Assembly (NCBI GenBank): GCA_964058845.1
Contig: CAXKVR010000103.1
Coordinates: 1 to 58,656 of the forward strand
Direction of reading: 5' to 3'
Source: Carex sylvatica
Lineage: Eukaryota > Streptophyta > Magnoliopsida > Poales > Cyperaceae
DNA: 58,656 bases
Under the pieces are notes generated by a model. It did no database searches. It was given only the letters and a program-made list of their open reading frames with translations, and had not been told where the DNA came from. This document shows positions 34,586 through 44,938 of the stretch, piece by piece. Every line of letters starts with the position of its first letter. The first letter of the stretch is position 1. The position numbers were made by a program, and so were the translations under genes.

Positions 34586-35472
34586 GTCCAACTTCCATTT
34601 TCAGCATCCATATTCGAGTTTTTAAAGTTTTGTTTATGATATTTTAAAAGGTTACTCGCAAGTATTTAAACCTCTATCTGCAAGCAACTAAGTTCTAAAT
34701 CTGTGTAATTTTAACTTCTGACTACTTTTATATTCAAGCCAAAAAAATGAAATATTTCTTTCACCCGCTATTTTTTTTTCTTTGATCATTCTCGTTCATT
34801 TTTTTGATAATTCGTGATGAATTTAGCGAATCTAAAAATACAAACGTTTATTACTCGATTTTCTCTTTCAAATGAAATCAATGAAGAAATACTTTTGAGT
34901 TTTTTTTCAAGTCGTTTTTTTTTTAAAAGCAAAGCCCATGAGCACTATTTAAATATTTAACACAACTACTTTTAATGATTGTATACAAATGTTTAAATGT
35001 GTGATACTATATGATTGAAATCAGAGGTTTAAACGCTTTAACGTAGTAGTTTAAATGGTGAAATCAAAGGTTTAAATGGTTATAGACTAATGTTTAAAAG
35101 TTAGAAAATTTAAGATCCTCAAGAGATTTACTTAAAAGTAATAATTTTAAAATAACTCAAAAATATTTCTTCATGGATCTCATTTGAAAAAAAAAATTGA
35201 GTAGAAAACGCTCATATTTTTATATTCGTAAAATTCATCACGAATCGTCGAAAAATGTATGATAATGATAAGAGAAAAATTAAAAAAGAGTGGGTAAAAA
35301 TAATATATATATTTTTTTGCTTAAAGACAAAAGTAGTTAGGAGTTAAAACTACACAAATTTAAAAATTAGTTGCTTGCAGATAGATGTTTAAATGCTTGC
35401 AAGTAGCATTTTAAAATGTTATAAATAAAACTTTAAAAGTTCGAATATGGACGCTGAAAATGGAAGTTAGAC
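34586..35472. mobile_element. 0.9-kb foldback element
   Basis: Two imperfect arms of about 330 bp run from the outside in: GTCCAACTTCCATTTTCAGC against GCTGAAAATGGAAGTTAGAC, then TACTCGCAAGTATTTAAAC against TTTAAATGCTTGCAAGTA, and TTCGTGATGAATTT against AAATTCATCACGAA. The centre (about 34930-35110) contains TTTAAA-rich words. No open frame and no clear target duplication. Long arms suit a Mutator-type or foldback MITE. Confidence 0.8.
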
Positions 35473-38154
35473 AAAATTGAAAGACTTTTTCTGTTAAACT
35501 AACTGGGGGACGTACTCGAGTATGATGGCTTGCGGGATCAAAATATTTCTCTAATTTAAAAACAACTAATATTAAATTACTATACATGTAGAGTAGTATA
35601 TGTAGTCTTATCAAATAACTATTTTAAATTATATCGTATTTATTATCATTACAATATAATCTAATAATTATTTTCAAATAGTAATCTAAAATATTGAAAT
35701 ATGAATTACAAGACGTAAGCTTTATTGGCTTCGTCAAGATATAAGCTGCTTAACATTTTATGCATAAAAATATTTAATTTCTCCCTATATTTCTATCAAT
35801 TTTAAATCAATAAGTATCAAAATTAAAGCTGGAGAATTTTTTATAATTAAATAATTTTGTAATAATAATAAGTGTAAGGGTATCAGTCAATAAATAATAA
35901 TTAAGACTATCAATAAAAAAACAATAAATTAAAATAATAAAATATAATTTTATTTCAAAGTTTAGAACAACGGTCCATAAAAAATATTAATTTAAATTTG
36001 TATTTGTAACGCTACAAAAGAAATACCTATAAAACTGCGAAACAAATTTAAGGGAACCAAAATTATATTGGCAATAATGGATTCAAATCTGCTACTTTTT
36101 CTAAGAAAAGGAGCACTCTCATTTTTTTCATCCGAATTGTTTAAAATCCATCACACGGCTTCAATTACATCTGAATTATTTTTATAGATTAGATTGATAT
36201 AAAAGAAAGAAGTAATTGAAGCAGTTTGATAAATTTTGAACGATTCAGGTATAAGAAAAAATAGGTTCTCATTTATTTATTTTTTTTAAATGTAGATTTG
36301 GATACTGTATATCTACAGGTAAGGAAAACAAGGAAACCGTACACGTGATAAGAACCAAGATACGAAATCTTTATTCATCAAAAACAAATGAAGAGAGACA
36401 GGAGAGCACGAGTTGATTTGTTGATTGGAGAGGTACGAGGTCACGAGTAATTGTAGGGACAATGCGCGTGCTCTGACTAGGTAGGTACTTGCTCCTCCAA
36501 TGTAACAATCCCTGTCTGATGCTTCTCTCTGTCTCTGAACTGTGGCAACTTCTCTACAGAAACATGTGTATCGAGTTACTGCATCAAACATGAATCCAGC
36601 AACAACTTCTTATGGCAAGCACTTGAAATGTAGTCAGTGGAAATGAATCTGTGCTTTCTCTGCAATTTTTTATTAAAAAAAAAAGCAATCAAAAATTTAG
36701 AAAATAAATTGATTAATTTTAAAAAAAAAAATAGATAGCACCGCACTAATAGTGTGGTCCAATCAGTTTTCAAACAAATATGTAGTAAAAAAAAAAATTT
36801 AGTGTCTAAAAAAAATCAATTTTCTAAACTGCACAAATGATGCGGTTTTATTTTTGTTGAAAAAAATATTCATTTACTTTCTCTGCCACTTCATCTCAAC
36901 CCACTGTTCTATAATACACATCCCACTTCCACGACATATTTCACCACAGTAGCAGTGGAATTTTTATTGCCATATTATCAAATCTTGTCATGTTATTTTG
37001 CAAGCAATTATGATCATATGCCCTCATGAATCCCCTCACCTTTTTATACTTTTAACAAAAAGGTTAAAAAAAAAATCGACCCTTTCATTAAACTTTGATT
37101 TGTTCACTAATTTATACTTTGTTCCAATTTAAATTAAACATGATCATCTAGCGCTGACGTGGACAAGTGTTTGTTGACCGTGATGCGAATTTTTACTAGT
37201 ACAGATGCTAATGTTAAAGCTAATATTTTTTGGGAAATTAACTATCTCAATTCAAACAAATTGAAAATTTAATAATTTAGGAAGGACAAATTACATCGCA
37301 AAATACTTTGTTAAAAAAAATCTGAAGTGTAATGATTCCATGAAAGAAATATATCCATTAAAATAAAAACAACATTTTGTTTTTACAAAATAAGAACATT
37401 CTTGGATTGATATGAAAATTGAAAAAATAAAATACCGTACTCATGACATGACATCAAAAAGAAAAAAAAAAAGGAAAAATAAACAAGCACTAGAGATGTA
37501 ATTAGTGATTGATTTGAGGCCTACCAGCCTGGCTTGTACAGAAGGCTGCACGTGATCCGAGGAGGATAGGACGAATCTGATATTTTGTAACCACCTTTTA
37601 TAGCATTCCATGCCAAAAATATTAATGTTAACTAAATTAGCATGTGTGTTATTGATATGGAGTGAGGTTATGATACTTTGCAATCCGCTTATATGTCTGT
37701 ACTATATATTTATATTTTTTTTTGTAAATTTATATATTTGATTTGAACATTTTTATATGAAAATATACTTGGAGACCAAAATTTACATTTTTTATCACTT
37801 GTGTTGGAAGCAATTAAAATGACAAATTCACATGCAAGAGGATGACGGGTTTGAGGACTGAGGGTGAAAGTTCGTGGATGGTTTACCAAAGTCTTGATGG
37901 CGATTACCTTTTGGAGATCGTGACTATGAAATGTCTTCAGCAAATCTCGCAGGTTTGTAATTTTTTTAGGTTCCATGTATTCAATTTTTTTATGTTCTAT
38001 TTATTCAGTTTTAATTTTTAATTCTTGTAGGTTGCTACTTGCCGTAATTTTTTAGAACACGTTTTAAAAATGTGTTAGCTGATTTGTTAAAATAAGAGAT
38101 AGAGTCATGACATACTCCAACAAATATCATATTTTCTCCACAAGAGCACATATA
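35473..38154. other. AT-rich intergenic DNA with small repeats
   Basis: An inverted repeat at about 36105-36275 (CATCACACGGCTTCAATTAC with GTAATTGAAGCAGTTTGAT) is a likely small MITE. At 37765-37795 CTTGGAGACCAAAATTTACA is another scrap of the shared MITE core. I recognise no gene. Confidence 0.5.
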
Positions 38155-38277
38155 AAATTGATGAGGAGAACCGAGAAGACTAAGGACATGATCTCCGTTC
38201 CATTTGACCATTATGGAGAATTCCATGTAACCTCAAATGGAGAGGAAGTCTCATTCAACATACAAAATGGCAAGTGA
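38155..38277 (+). other. unidentified short coding-like fragment
   Basis: In the frame ending at the TGA near 38272 the stretch reads TKDMISVPFDHYGEFHVTS and then EEVSFNIQNGK. Its composition is protein-like rather than AT-driven, but no start or family is evident. It may be an exon or retroposon scrap next to the Gypsy insertion. Confidence 0.25.
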
Positions 38278-38600
38278 GTGCTCACGTACTAAGACTTCAG
38301 GTACATGGTAATCGTGAAAAACAAATCCGAGATGGAATGCTTATACTAGAAGCGTTAGCTCACTGGATTACTATGTGTGTCGTCTTAGATACAATCCCTA
38401 ATAATCCATTTAGAACTTAGTACTTTATTTTAATCTTATTACTTACAAGTTGTTTGGCGTCTCAGGAACAATAATGAAAATGCTTTTGTAAATCCTTATT
38501 ATTCCATTCAGACACTCATCAACACATGGAGTGGTAAATTTCATATCTATAACAATTAGTGTGACTGGTTGACGGACATGGATCCAATCTTTATTCTAGA

Positions 38601-38605
38601 GCATC
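38601..38605. repeat. target duplication GCATC, left of the Gypsy element
   Basis: GCATC precedes the 5' LTR and recurs at 47646-47650 after the 3' LTR: a clean 5-bp duplication. Confidence 0.95.
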
Positions 38606-38696
38606 TGTGACATAATGAATTTTATAATAAATATATTATACTGACTGATTGAATTAAGGCGTCACGAATCGAATTATAAATATAGAAAAACGGTCC

Positions 38697-39125
38697 AGTG
38701 CGGATGGATGACCCGCACTGCGGGTGGCTTCACCCGCACTGGGACAATTTTCCTTAACGAATTCCTGTGATTTTCCCTGGGTGCGGATGGTGGTGCGGAT
38801 GGGCACACGCAGTGCGGGTGAGTTCTGTAATCTTCTGAAAATTTCGCTAAGTACTGAATGCGGATGGGAGCACCCGCATTGAGCTCAGTGCGTCCGCACT
38901 AGGCTCGGACATTTTTCTGCGCCGCGAGTGCGGCTGGACGGATCCGCAGTGCGGATGATCGGTCCGCACTGGGATGTGTGTTTGCTATTTGCGCTGTGAG
39001 TGCGGCTGGACGGATCCGCAGTGCGGATGAGTGATCCGCACTGGGGTGTGTTTGTTATTGCGTAATGGATGCGGCTGGATGGATCCGCAGTGCGGATGGT
39101 TGGTCCGCACTGGGGTCTGTATTTT
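38697..39125. repeat. GTGCGG/CCGCAC palindromic repeats in the LTR
   Basis: Three direct units of about 70 bp start near 38928, 39000 and 39069. Each has TGCGGCTGGACGGATCCGCA followed by GTGCGGATG and TCCGCACTGGG, so each can form hairpins. Looser versions precede them from 38697. The GC content contrasts sharply with the AT-rich surroundings. The repeats recur in the 3' LTR from about 45030. Confidence 0.88.
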
Positions 39126-40587
39126 TGTTATTCTTGTTATTTTGAGGGACCTATTTGCAAAATGGATTAAATAAACATCTTCTCTCTTTCTCTTTCATCT
39201 TTTTAATAAATAAAACATTTAAATAAGGGCTTATTTGTGAAATTATCAAAGTTTGGTAATATTAACAAAGATGGAGGGTTTAATTGCAAAATTCCAATTA
39301 TTAATAAAAATTTGCTTCCTGCTTCTTTCATTTCCACCGAAAGATTGAAAAAAATTCGTGAGCTAGGGCTTAGAGCGAACCAAAAGGGAAAGAGAGAGAG
39401 AGAGAGAGAGAGAAATTAAACGCGGAAACTGATCAGACTGACCGGAAAATCGAGAGTCGAGCTGAATTGACGATCCTTGATCGATTAGAAAGCTTCAATT
39501 TGGTATATATTTCTCCTTTGGTAATTTCTTGAAAATCCTAATTTATTCGATTTATTCGATTTGTCATGATTTCGGTTGAAACTTGTGATTAGGGTTTCGT
39601 AATCGAGTTCTAGCTCGATTATTGGTTAATTTGTGATATTTGATACGATTTATCTTCCTTTTCTCTTGGAAACCCTAATTTTAATTAATTGGCTATATTT
39701 TGGTGAAATTCGAAATTCGAATTTGATTTGAAACGTTATAACTCGATAATCGGATTGATTTGCTTGTGGAATTCGGAATTGAACTAAGGTTTTGGGGTTG
39801 GATTGTAATGGAAATGAATTATGATAGTTTCATGTGAAATTCAGGAAATTCGGGAATTAATCGAGTTATAACTTCGTAAAACATATCGGTTCATGTTGTT
39901 TATTCAGAACCACCGATTGAATTGGAATTCGAATTAGGGTTTGGTAATGGTATTAATTATCGGATATTAATCGAACGCGTTAATCGCATTTAACGTATAA
40001 AATAGGTGGTAATCATACGAGGCAAAGGATTTCTGGATCGTTCGAGACGCCTGAGCCTTAGTCGAGCGTGCTATTACTCAGGTGCGGGGTTTCTGGACTT
40101 GTTTGATATTTTATATTCAGGAATTAAACTGTGTTTTGATTCATATGCATTGCATTGCCCAAATAAAGTGAAACTCGAATTGTTTAATCTGATTGATTTG
40201 CATGCTGGTATGGTTATTATTTGTGTTGATCTGAATGATCTGATTTTGGAATTAAAGTCACCGTGCTTTATATCACCATCGGTTGGTGGATATGGTATTA
40301 TGGTCATCCACCGTGATGACGTCACCCAGGGGGTGAATTCGGATTTTGTCAAGTCTATGCATGGACTGTGACGCTCAGTGTTCTAAAGCTTTAGATCGTC
40401 TGACCTTCGGCAGTTCCCAGTACCGGTTGGGACGAAGGGTAAGTGACTTTGTACTATGATTTTGGATGTGGTGACTGTGTATCGGATGGCATTACCCAGG
40501 GGGTATTGCGTTTGGATGGTCAGTTGGATTTATATGGATTTTCCGGATATGAATTAGAACCAGACTTTTAATTAAACAGTTAAGCCT

Positions 40588-40709
40588 GTAACTACAGATG
40601 AGTGTCATGAGAAAAGGTTTTACCTGGTACAGCCGTCTGTAGGTGTCTGTAACCCTACAGATGAGTGGGAACGAATTGGGGTCCAGTTTGGTGGAACATC
40701 TGTAGTTAC
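40588..40709 (+). other. 13-bp perfect stem in the LTR
   Basis: GTAACTACAGATG (40588-40600) pairs with CATCTGTAGTTAC (40697-40709). Between them GTCTGTAGG...CCTACAGATG offers a further inner pairing. Possibly a structured transcript region. Recurs in the 3' LTR. Confidence 0.75.
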
Positions 40710-41241
40710 TACCAGATATTCTGAAATCGAGTTAAACCAAATATTGTGTGCTTGAATTTCATCTTGGCAATTCCTGAATTGTGATTTCATTTGGATATAT
40801 GTTGTCGGGTTTGTGTATTCATGTTTATATATGATTATAAACTGATTTGAGCTATATTTGTGTTTACTTTTTGAATATAATCTGTGATTACAAGTCCAGG
40901 GACGATATGTGGCAAATTATCGCACTGAGAATTCAATTCTCATCCCCTCTTTTGGGTTAATTTTTCAGGTACCGGTTCGGCGGATCCGAGAGAGACACGA
41001 GGTCGGTAGGCCTGGTTTTCACCGCTGCTTAGCTGTCTGGTATTGTGACTAGAGACATGTATAGATTTATGTTTTGATTGTATATATATATGTGTTCTCT
41101 ATGTCATTAGGTGATACGTATCCATCGAGATACGGATTTTGTATGATATTACCTGACCAGTTGGGATTTATGAACTGTTTTTCTTAGTTATTTGTTTGTT
41201 TTGTTGGTGTGTTTTACTTTCTATTATATCGTACTTGCCTT

Positions 41242-41269
41242 GTAGGCATACGGGCAACCGTATGTCTAC
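41242..41269 (+). other. GNRA-loop hairpin near the LTR end
   Basis: GTAGGCATACGG, loop GCAA, then CCGTATGTCTAC: a 12-bp stem with one G-T wobble and a GNRA-type tetraloop, 45 bp before the LTR end. Present again at 47573-47600. Confidence 0.8.
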
Positions 41270-41328
41270 GGCAGGAGGCACCCGTCACGCCTCGTGGGGC
41301 TGCGGGGTGTGACAGGTCCTTCCCCGGT

Positions 41329-41340
41329 TGGTATCAGAGC
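41329..41340 (+). other. primer binding site (initiator Met-tRNA type)
   Basis: TGGTATCAGAGC is the classic complement of the 3' end of plant initiator methionine tRNA. It starts 14 nt after the LTR end, somewhat further than usual. Confidence 0.9.
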
Positions 41341-41467
41341 ATGGTTTAGAACCTGAACCAGACTTGTTTGGATACGAGAGTGGTATACGTATTAATGGGG
41401 TTGTCGCGACTATACGAATTTCGTATGATATATCGAATATTATAAACTAACTTTGTTTATTCAGAAA

Positions 41468-44400
41468 ATGGAAACACCACACCGAGGTAGAGGTAGACCT
41501 CGGAGGAATCAGGAATTGGTAGAAAAAGGGAATTGGTCAATTGAGACGTGTAATCAAGTTGTAAATGTTCAAACCCCGTTTGGTTTAACTGATCAAGGAA
41601 TCACTTTATGCCGAAACCGAAAGATTAAGATAGATGGAAGAGAGTTCGAGGCGGACTTGTTGGTGATGGAGATTACCGGCTACGACGTGTTATTGGGTAT
41701 GGACTGGTTGACGAGACACGCTGCTACTATTGATTGTCCGCATCGTCGGATTCATTTCGCGAATTCAAGAGGTATGTCTTGCATACTCAATTGTAGAGAA
41801 ATTGGGAAACTAACACCGTGTATTTCGGCTGTAGAGATGAAACATTTGTTAGAATCAGGGTGTGATGCTTACTTGACGGCCGTGGTTTATGCGCCTGCGG
41901 CAGTTCTAGAAATCAGCACCATTCCGGTGGTTTCGGAATTTGTGGATGTATTTCCGGAAGAGATTTTAGGGTTGCCACCTGAACGAGAAGTGGAGTTCGG
42001 TATCGAACTGGTACCGGGCACAACACCGATTTCAAAAGCGCCGTATCGAATGGCACCGGCAGAACTGAAAGAACTTAAGGCGCAGTTGGAAGATATGTTG
42101 GAGAATGGATTTATCAGACCTAGCACGTCACCATGGGGCGCGCCAGTATTATTTGTCAAGAAGAAAGATGGAACATTGCGGTTATGTATTGATTACCGCG
42201 AGCTGAACAAGGTAACTGTGAAAAATAAATATCCGTTACCTCGGATTGACGATCTGTTTGATCAGTTACAGGGATCCTCAATATATTCAAAGATTGATCT
42301 GAGAACAGGGTATCACCAGCTGAGAATACGGCCGAGCGATGTGGATAAGACAGCGTTCCGTACAAGGTACGGGCATTATGAATACCTGGTTATGCCGTTT
42401 GGGCTGACGAACGCACCGGCAGCGTTCATGGACTTGATGCACCGTGTGTTTCACGATCTGTTGGATTCTACAGTTGTGGTATTCATTGATGATATACTGG
42501 TGTATTCGCGTTCGCGAGAAGAACATGAGGTACATCTTCGAATTGTGTTGCAAAGATTGCGCGAACATCAGTTATTTGCAAAGTTGTCGAAATGTGAATT
42601 TTGGTTGGAGGAAGTTACATTTTTGGGGCATGTGGTTTCTGGAAAAGGGTTAGCGGTGGATTCTGAAAAGATTCGGGCTGTGACAGATTGGAAGCGGCCG
42701 GAGACAGTTACTGAAATTCGCAGCTTTCTGGGGTTAGCCGGGTACTACAGGAGATTTGTACTCGGGTTTTCGCGGTTAGCCGTGCCACTTACAAAATTGT
42801 TGCACAAAGGCGTGAAATTTGATTGGGGTACCGCGCAAGATAAAAGTTTTGAGGAATTGAAGAGTCGGCTGGTATCCGCGCCAGTCCTTGCTATGCCGAC
42901 TGCAGATAAAGAGTACACGGTTTACACCGATGCATCTCGATTGGGTTTGGGTTGCGTATTGATGCAAGATGATCATGTAATTGCCTACGCATCTCGGCAA
43001 TTGCGACCGCACGAGCAAAACTACCCGACGCATGATTTGGAGTTAGCGGCGGTGATATTTGCGCTGAAGATTTGGCGGCATTATTTGTATGGCGTGAAAT
43101 GCCGAATCTATACTGATCATCAAAGTCTGAAATACATCTTCACGCAAAATGAGTTAAATTTGAGACAAAGGCGGTGGTTAGAATTGATGAAAGACTATGA
43201 CTTGGATATCCAGTATCATGCAGGAAAAGCGAACAGTGTAGCAGATGCGTTGAGCAGAAAGAGTCAGGTAAACCTGGCGTCGGTGATTACAAGTGAAACT
43301 CATCTTCTCGAGGAAATGCGCAGAATGGAAATACATGTTAGCGCGTCACGCGAATTAGCGTTGGAAGTTGCATCTAAATGTAATAGAAGTGAGGTTGGGA
43401 CTAGCGCAACTGCAATTGCGTCGGTTGTGCTAGCAGCGGTTGAAATCCGATCGGAATTACACGAGCAAATTCGTGCAGAGCAACAGAATGATCCGAGATG
43501 TCAGAAATTCAAAATGCACTATGAGTCAAACGCTGATTCACCGTTTCAAGTTCAAGTAGATGGCATCTTGCGGTTTCACGACCGCATTTGTGTACCAAGT
43601 AATTCGGCGTTGAAAGATCTGATTTTGTCAGAGGCGCACAATTCGGGATACGCTATCCATCCGGGAGAGGTAAAGATGTATCAAGATCTAAAGAGGTATT
43701 TTTGGTGGCCAAAGATGAAAAAGGAAGTACAAAGGTACGTTGAAAAGTGTCAGATATGTCAGCAAGTTAAAGCGGATCGGCAGAGAAAAGCAGGATTGCT
43801 AAGACCGCTGGAAATACCTACAAGGAAATTTGAATCAATCACAATGGATTTCGTAAGTGGATTTCCGAGAACGGTCGGAAGGTATAATACAGTTTGGGTG
43901 ATTGTGGATCGATTAACGAAGATAGCGCATTTCATTCCGCTTCGAATTGAGACATCTGGGCCAGAATTGGCGGAATTGTTTCTGAAATATCAGTTTAAGT
44001 ACCATGGTTGCTCGCGCAATATTATTTCTGACCGAGATCCTCGGTTCACTTCTCATTTCTGGGAGAGTTTTCAAGAAACAATGGGTACCAAGTTGAGATT
44101 TAGCACTGCGCACCATCCTCAGACTGACGGTCAGTCTGAGCGCACTATTCAGACGCTGGAAGACATGTTGCGCTCCTGCGCGCTAAGTTTACAAGGTTCG
44201 TGGGTTGATCATTTGTATTTGGTGGAGTTTGCGTATAACAACAGTTATCATTCGAGCATTGGTATGTCACCGCAAGAGGCGCTGACAGGGCAGCAGTGCC
44301 GTACTCCATTGTGGTGGGGACCAACGGGTACCTATCCACCTACAGGGCCGCAAATGTTAGAAGAAATTGCTGAGAAAACAAAGATGGTTCTGAGTCGGCT

Positions 44401-44887
44401 CAAGTCGGCTCAAGAAAGGCAAAAGAAATATGCGGATGTTCACCGAAGACCGTTGGAATTTCAAGAAAGTGATCACGTATGGCTTCGAGTTTCGCCTGTC
44501 AGAGGCGTGCATCGATTTGGTGTTTCGGGCAAGCTAAGTCCTCGATATATTGGGCCGTTCCAGATTTTGCGACGAGTTGGACCGGTTGCATACGAGCTTG
44601 CACTACCACCAGCGTTGGACCGGGTTCATCCGGTATTCCATGTATCACAGCTACGCAGATATGTGCGAGATCCGTCGCATTGTATTGATCACTCGGGTTT
44701 ACACGTACAAGATGATCTGACATATCAGGAAGAACCAATGCAGATATTGGACCGAAAAGAGCAACGGCTACGAAGCAAAGTGATCCGGCTAGTGTTGGTA
44801 AAATGGGGACGCCATTCCGATAAGGAAGCGACGTGGGAGCTCGAAGAAAGCATCCGAGAAAAGTATCCGGAGTTATTCGACAATTAA
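41468..44887 (+). CDS. Gypsy polyprotein: partial protease - RT - RNase H - integrase, no Gag
   Basis: 1139 codons from the ATG at 41468, no internal stop. Residues 1-15 ([15 protein letters not shown]) look like a Gag start. The frame then passes directly into the second half of a retropepsin (VVNVQTPFG...DVLLGMDWL, to about 82), lacking the DTGA-type active site, the Gag body and the zinc knuckle. Reverse transcriptase covers about 190-370 with FIDDILVYS near 340. RNase H covers about 480-600 (YTDAS near 486, TDHQS near 550, VADALSRK). The integrase has an HHCC finger at about 724-770 and D, D, E near 793, 855 and 891 with exact D-35-E spacing. The C-terminus has [19 protein letters not shown] and a chromodomain-like [14 protein letters not shown]. 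All visible catalytic motifs except the protease site are intact. Confidence 0.95.
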   Translation: METPHRGRGRPRRNQELVEKGNWSIETCNQVVNVQTPFGLTDQGITLCRNRKIKIDGREFEADLLVMEITGYDVLLGMDWLTRHAATIDCPHRRIHFANSRGMSCILNCREIGKLTPCISAVEMKHLLESGCDAYLTAVVYAPAAVLEISTIPVVSEFVDVFPEEILGLPPEREVEFGIELVPGTTPISKAPYRMAPAELKELKAQLEDMLENGFIRPSTSPWGAPVLFVKKKDGTLRLCIDYRELNKVTVKNKYPLPRIDDLFDQLQGSSIYSKIDLRTGYHQLRIRPSDVDKTAFRTRYGHYEYLVMPFGLTNAPAAFMDLMHRVFHDLLDSTVVVFIDDILVYSRSREEHEVHLRIVLQRLREHQLFAKLSKCEFWLEEVTFLGHVVSGKGLAVDSEKIRAVTDWKRPETVTEIRSFLGLAGYYRRFVLGFSRLAVPLTKLLHKGVKFDWGTAQDKSFEELKSRLVSAPVLAMPTADKEYTVYTDASRLGLGCVLMQDDHVIAYASRQLRPHEQNYPTHDLELAAVIFALKIWRHYLYGVKCRIYTDHQSLKYIFTQNELNLRQRRWLELMKDYDLDIQYHAGKANSVADALSRKSQVNLASVITSETHLLEEMRRMEIHVSASRELALEVASKCNRSEVGTSATAIASVVLAAVEIRSELHEQIRAEQQNDPRCQKFKMHYESNADSPFQVQVDGILRFHDRICVPSNSALKDLILSEAHNSGYAIHPGEVKMYQDLKRYFWWPKMKKEVQRYVEKCQICQQVKADRQRKAGLLRPLEIPTRKFESITMDFVSGFPRTVGRYNTVWVIVDRLTKIAHFIPLRIETSGPELAELFLKYQFKYHGCSRNIISDRDPRFTSHFWESFQETMGTKLRFSTAHHPQTDGQSERTIQTLEDMLRSCALSLQGSWVDHLYLVEFAYNNSYHSSIGMSPQEALTGQQCRTPLWWGPTGTYPPTGPQMLEEIAEKTKMVLSRLKSAQERQKKYADVHRRPLEFQESDHVWLRVSPVRGVHRFGVSGKLSPRYIGPFQILRRVGPVAYELALPPALDRVHPVFHVSQLRRYVRDPSHCIDHSGLHVQDDLTYQEEPMQILDRKEQRLRSKVIRLVLVKWGRHSDKEATWELEESIREKYPELFDN

Positions 44888-44923
44888 GGTACGAAATCAA
44901 GTTCAGCGGACTGAACTTCATTT

Positions 44924-44938
44924 TAAGGGGGGGAGAAA
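44924..44938 (+). other. polypurine tract
   Basis: AAGGGGGGGAGAAA lies immediately before the 3' LTR start TGTGACA; it primes plus-strand synthesis. Confidence 0.92.

Larger units (their letters stand above)
38606..41314 (+). repeat. 5' LTR of the Gypsy element
   Basis: 2709 bp, starting TGTGACATAATG and ending GGGGTGTGACA. It contains GTGCGG/CCGCAC palindromic repeats at the left, a GA microsatellite near 39390-39412, and two strong RNA-hairpin sequences towards the right. Unusually long for the small internal region it flanks. Confidence 0.96.

Noticed and set aside
36313..36591. 92-codon minus-strand frame
   Set aside because: No domain, no start support and no flanking gene structure; Cys/Ser/Leu composition is not convincing.
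40006..40371. 121-codon open frame in the 5' LTR (and its twin in the 3' LTR at 46337)
   Set aside because: It has no ATG at its start, no recognisable domain, and LTRs are normally non-coding. Identity between the two copies just reflects LTR identity.
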